From Rhizobium sp. ZPR4 (GTDB taxonomy: Bacteria > Pseudomonadota > Alphaproteobacteria > Rhizobiales > Rhizobiaceae): a stretch of DNA of 64,000 nt. The notes under the pieces are model-generated. The model had not been told where the DNA came from, did no database searches, and saw only the letters and a program-made list of their open reading frames with translations. The translations under genes and the position numbers were made by a program. Below are positions 60,775-64,000 of this stretch, one piece after another; positions within the stretch are counted from its first letter, which is position 1, and each line of letters begins with the position of its first letter. Where the stretch lies: contig NZ_CP157967.1 in NCBI RefSeq assembly GCF_040215725.1, positions 3,894,001-3,958,000 on the forward strand. The letters are read 5' to 3'.

Positions 60775-61134
60775 CTACCGATGCAGATGATACACCTTGT
60801 TCACCACGCTCCACCGTCCATCGATCTTCACCAGCGACAGATAATCCGAAAACTTCATCCCGGCGAATTCGTCGACAACCTTGACGCTGGCGGCATCGCC
60901 TTCGATGTCGATCAGCTCGATGTCCATCAGCGGTATGGTGCCGGGCGGGGCGCTGCCTTCCTCGACGATGGCGGCGATGAATTCATCCCGCGTCATCCAT
61001 TCCACCGCGCCCTGATAATTGCCGATGATACCAGCCCGCGGATGGAAGGCCTTGCGCAGCGCCGGCTCGTTCGCGAATGCCATTCCATCGACATAGAGAT
61101 GAACAACCGCACGGATTGCCTGCTCTTCCGACAT
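60775..61134 (-). CDS. NTF2-like (lumazine-binding-like) protein
   Basis: 119 residues from ATG 61134, chosen for GAGG upstream; ATG 61158 would add eight residues. The NTF2-like cone is suggested by AIRAVVHLYVDGMAFANEPALRKAFHP (in part), then strands DIELIDIEGDAASVKVVDEF and the closing FSDYLSLVKIDGRWSVVNKVYHLH. Members act as hydroxysteroid-like isomerases or binding proteins; no catalytic set can be named. It stands alone between the repeats and pbpC. Confidence 0.75.
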   Translation of the reverse strand: MSEEQAIRAVVHLYVDGMAFANEPALRKAFHPRAGIIGNYQGAVEWMTRDEFIAAIVEEGSAPPGTIPLMDIELIDIEGDAASVKVVDEFAGMKFSDYLSLVKIDGRWSVVNKVYHLHR

Positions 61135-61228
61135 CTCGCCATTCCTCGTTTGAGTCATGCCTAGGATATCATGGACGCCGCCGGCTGACAAAAATGCGGG
61201 CAGCGTGCTCGCAATGATTTGAAGGATA

Positions 61229-63316
61229 TTATTCCACGAAGACGCGCACGCTTGCCGCACGCCCGGCGGCATCGATGACGGTCAGCGTCGAATAGCCAGC
61301 GCCATCGGGCGTCCATTGATTGGTGCGGCGACGAGACATGTCGGGCAACGGTTTGCCGTTGGCGAGCCATCGGAACGGCGCCCGTCCACCCTGCAGCTTC
61401 AGCGCCAGCGGCATGATCTGGTCGTTGCCGCTGCTGGCGCCGAGATCGACGCGCGCGCCTTCGGGCGGATAGACGATCTGCGGCGCCGGTTCGCGGCTGG
61501 AGGCGGCCAGTAGGCCGGCTGCAGTCACGGAAAAGCGCCGTTGGCTGATCGGCAGCTCGGTCGGCGCGATGCGTACGGCGCCCATGGGAGCCGGAGGGAA
61601 GGGGGTTATGGCAACGCCCGATTTGGCGAAGGCCTCGAACAGGATGGGGGCGGCGGAAACATAGCCTGCAAGCCCCGGCACGGCGCCATTGTCCGGGCGG
61701 CCGACCCAGACGCCAAGCACATGCGCACCATCATAGCCGATCGACCAGGCATCGCGATTGCCGTAGCTGGTGCCGGTCTTGTAGGCGATGCCGAGCTGCT
61801 TGCTGCCGCGCGGCGCGATGATGTCGGAGAGAATATCGGTGATGTTCCAGACCGCGATCGGCTCCATCAGCGGCTCGCCGTCGATCGGTCCCGGCTCGTC
61901 CTGAACGCCATCGCCGATGCGCATCGCCTTGCCGCGATTGGCAAGCCCGGCATAGAGCTGCACCAGATCCTTCAGCGTCACGCCGACGCCGCCAAGGCCG
62001 ATGGCAAGGCCGGGCGCCTCGTTCGGCGGCAGCTTCGGCTTCACCTCGGCGCGACGGAAGCGCACCAGCAGGCGAGTCGGCCCGACCGCGTCGAGCAGAC
62101 GCACGGCCGGCACATTGAGGGATAGCTGTAGCGCCTGGCGCACGCTGACATCGCCCTGGTAGCTCATGTCGAAATTGCGCGGGCGATAGCCGTAGAAATC
62201 GGCGGGGCGATCCTCGATGATCGTCTCCTGCGCCACATAACCCTGCTCGAAGGCAAGACCGTAGATGAAGGGTTTCAGCGTCGAGCCGGGCGAGCGCAGC
62301 ACGCGCGTCATGTCGACCCAGCCGGCGCGCGAGGAATCGAAATAATTGGCCGAGCCGACTTCGCCGATGATCTCGCCGGTCTTGGCGTCGGCCATGATCA
62401 TGGCGACAGACACCTTCGGCCCGAGCCGCTTCGCCGCCGCATCGGCAACGGCTTCCAGACCCTGCTGCACATCCCGCCGCAGCGTCGTCTTATGCTTGAT
62501 GACGCCGGGCTGCTTCTTGAGTGCCAGTTCGGCCAGATGGGCGGCATAGGCCGGCAGCTGCCGCCGGTCCGCTGGAATAGGCGAGAGCGACGCGCGTTCC
62601 GCTTCGCCCTCACCGATCACGGTAGCGACGGCGGCGCGCTCGAGCACGCGATGGCGGGCGGCTTGTGCTGCGGCGAGATTGCGGTCCGGCCGGCGCTTTT
62701 CCGGCAACTGCGGCAGGGCAACCAGCAGGCCTGCCTGCGCGACGGTCAGGTGCTTCGGCTCCTTGCCGAAATAGGCAAGGCTCGCGGCGCGCACGCCTTC
62801 CAGATTGCCGCCATAGGGCGCGTGGGTCAGGTAGAGGTCGAGGATCTGTTCCTTGGTCAGCCGCCGCTCGATCTGGATGGCGCGGACGACCTGCAGGAGC
62901 TTTGCCGTCATCGAGCGCTCGCTGCGCGGCTCGATCAGGCGCGCCACCTGCATGGAGAGCGTCGAACCGCCCGACACGATGCGGCCGTGGGTGACGAGCT
63001 GCAGGAAGGCGCGGCCGATCGCCATGGGATCGACGCCGTGGTGGTCGTAGAAGCGCCGATCCTCATAGGCGACCAGCATGCGCAGATATTGCGGATCGAC
63101 ATCGGCAACGCCGGTCTTCAGCCGCCAGCGGCCCTCAGGCGTTGCGAAGGCACGCAGCAGATCGCCATTGGCGTCGAGCACTTCGGCCGAGACTATGCGG
63201 GCATTGTCGAGCGGCGGCGGATAGGCGCGGTCTGCGGCTTCCAGGCCAAAGACCAGAGCCACCACCATCAAGGCAGTGGCTCCAAAGCCGATCGCAATTT
63301 TCCACCGCGCCTTCAT
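61229..63316 (-). CDS. pbpC: penicillin-binding protein 1C
   Basis: 695 residues. A single N-terminal membrane anchor (about 8-28) is followed by a GT51 transglycosylase domain with catalytic Glu85 in AYEDRRFYDHHGVD and SGGSTLSMQVARL. The transpeptidase domain carries S345-x-x-K in RSPGSTLKPF, SxN (SLN) near 399-401 and KTG in AYKTGTSYG. A C-terminal biPBP_C domain (about 600-695) ends the protein. It polymerises and may cross-link peptidoglycan in the periplasm. It directly follows the alpha-2-macroglobulin gene (9 nt), the standard pairing of these genes. Confidence 0.95.
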   Translation of the reverse strand: MKARWKIAIGFGATALMVVALVFGLEAADRAYPPPLDNARIVSAEVLDANGDLLRAFATPEGRWRLKTGVADVDPQYLRMLVAYEDRRFYDHHGVDPMAIGRAFLQLVTHGRIVSGGSTLSMQVARLIEPRSERSMTAKLLQVVRAIQIERRLTKEQILDLYLTHAPYGGNLEGVRAASLAYFGKEPKHLTVAQAGLLVALPQLPEKRRPDRNLAAAQAARHRVLERAAVATVIGEGEAERASLSPIPADRRQLPAYAAHLAELALKKQPGVIKHKTTLRRDVQQGLEAVADAAAKRLGPKVSVAMIMADAKTGEIIGEVGSANYFDSSRAGWVDMTRVLRSPGSTLKPFIYGLAFEQGYVAQETIIEDRPADFYGYRPRNFDMSYQGDVSVRQALQLSLNVPAVRLLDAVGPTRLLVRFRRAEVKPKLPPNEAPGLAIGLGGVGVTLKDLVQLYAGLANRGKAMRIGDGVQDEPGPIDGEPLMEPIAVWNITDILSDIIAPRGSKQLGIAYKTGTSYGNRDAWSIGYDGAHVLGVWVGRPDNGAVPGLAGYVSAAPILFEAFAKSGVAITPFPPAPMGAVRIAPTELPISQRRFSVTAAGLLAASSREPAPQIVYPPEGARVDLGASSGNDQIMPLALKLQGGRAPFRWLANGKPLPDMSRRRTNQWTPDGAGYSTLTVIDAAGRAASVRVFVE

Positions 63317-63325
63317 GACTGCTTC

Positions 63326-64000
63326 TTACTGCTGGGCGCCCAGCACCTCCATGCGGCCCATCGCCGTGCGGGCCGAAAACTGCGGACGATACATGTCCTC
63401 GACGCTTGCGGCCGGATGATCGTAGACGCCGGGGGTCACGGCGCGCACGACATAGGCGAAGGTCATGTCACGGTCTGCTCCGGAATTCTGGTCGAAGGCG
63501 GCGACGAAACGGTCGTTGCGGAATTCGACATGGGCGGGCTGAACTTCGCTGAGGAAGTCGAAGTTCGAGAGCTGGGCGCTGTTGACGATGCTCGGATTGT
63601 CGATCTCGAAGCCTGCAGGCAGGAGATCGGTCACGAGGATGCGCTGCGGCCAGTCATTGTCTTCGGTCACGTGCAGCACGACCACATAGCGCTCGTTCTG
63701 CTGTGCCTGGCTGACATTCGCCTCTTCGCCGTCGAGCGTGTAGTATTTGCGTTCGATCTTGAAGCCGTTGCCGCCGGCCGGCAGCTGCGCAACCGGAGCC
63801 GCGACCGTAGTCACGGCAGCCGACAGCGGCTGGCGGGTGGTGTTGGTGACAGTCAGCGGATGGCCCATCAGGGCGTCGCCGCTCATCTGGGCCATGTAGG
63901 TGCCGCTATGGGCGGCGCCGTTGACATCGAGCGTCAGGCCGTCATCGCCGTTCTGCAGAGCGCGGGCGGCGAGCAGCATCCAGGTCTGTTCCTGCGTGCT
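63326..64000 (-). CDS. alpha-2-macroglobulin family lipoprotein (3' end, cut by window)
   Basis: The last 224 codons of a much larger gene (family size about 1,600-1,800 residues) that continues beyond 64000. The visible part begins STQEQTWMLLAARAL, typical of the thioester/TED-distal region of bacterial alpha-2-macroglobulins, and ends GRMEVLGAQQ. DLLPAGFEIDNPSIVN and YVVRAVTPGVYDHPAASVEDMYRPQF match the C-terminal receptor-binding-like domains. The protein traps proteases in the periplasm and protects peptidoglycan repair by PbpC. The pair alpha-2-macroglobulin-pbpC is conserved in proteobacteria. Confidence 0.92.
   Translation of the reverse strand, partial: STQEQTWMLLAARALQNGDDGLTLDVNGAAHSGTYMAQMSGDALMGHPLTVTNTTRQPLSAAVTTVAAPVAQLPAGGNGFKIERKYYTLDGEEANVSQAQQNERYVVVLHVTEDNDWPQRILVTDLLPAGFEIDNPSIVNSAQLSNFDFLSEVQPAHVEFRNDRFVAAFDQNSGADRDMTFAYVVRAVTPGVYDHPAASVEDMYRPQFSARTAMGRMEVLGAQQ

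Overview
The window reads as a chromosomal segment of a GC-rich alphaproteobacterium of the Rhizobium/Agrobacterium group. The evidence is the sequence character of LepA, IF3 and PheS/PheT, the presence of rhizobial-type families (BA14K, DUF982, MbfA with an Irr-type ICE palindrome, the large kinase/M23/aminotransferase fusion), and several promoters of the GGAAC-N16-CGTT type recognised by the general stress sigma factor EcfG. No rRNA, insertion sequence, prophage or CRISPR array was seen. One tRNA (Leu, anticodon CAG) is present.

Layout. 0-3 kb: a MarR regulator and a C40 (NlpC/P60) peptidase, a small stress-type ORF, an EamA transporter divergent from an Lrp/AsnC regulator. 3-10 kb: a co-directional minus-strand cluster of P1-family aminopeptidase, LysR regulator, family 5 solute-binding protein, two Dpp-type permeases and an amidase, probably for uptake and hydrolysis of a peptide or amide; no ATPase gene is present. 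10-14 kb: a 64-residue protein with its own terminator, then a tri-domain protein of about 975 residues (kinase-like, M23-like, class III aminotransferase). 14-23.5 kb: an exported protein, purU, and a polysaccharide region (Wzy-like membrane protein, GH5 glycanase, Wzz-like chain-length protein, CapD/FlaA1-type dehydratase, GT25).

23.9-29.4 kb: a complete carbohydrate ABC operon led by a Gfo/Idh/MocA dehydrogenase. 29.4-32.6 kb: a convergent three-gene operon (SnoaL-like, M81 metallopeptidase, D-threonine-aldolase-like PLP enzyme). It lies divergent from an RpiR regulator, an SDR and a GH20 hexosaminidase (32.8-36.5 kb). 36.6-39.4 kb: a sparse stretch with small proteins, a DUF982 gene under a perfect EcfG-type promoter, a PAP2/Aur1-like membrane phosphatase, and tRNA-Leu. 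39.5-49.6 kb: phosphohexomutase, BA14K, Rdx/SelW-like, glutamine amidotransferase-like, GFA, a truncated ccdA antitoxin abutting lepA, XRE-cupin plus GNAT, HAD hydrolase, acetylpolyamine-amidohydrolase-like protein, EamA exporter.

49.6-54.9 kb: a TetR regulator with two matching operators facing a small membrane protein, a group III truncated globin divergent from the iron-regulated mbfA, a KGG-type stress protein, a periplasmic transglutaminase-like peptidase and an alpha/beta hydrolase. 55-60.5 kb: the translation block infC (AUU start), rpmI-rplT and pheS-pheT. 60.5-64 kb: a pair of inverted interspersed repeats, an NTF2-like protein, pbpC, and the 3' end of an alpha-2-macroglobulin gene that runs off the window.

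No clearly unprecedented system was found. The most informative signals are the kinase-phospholyase-like fusion, three EcfG-type promoters in front of small uncharacterised genes, the TetR operator pair, and the amputated ccdA remnant.
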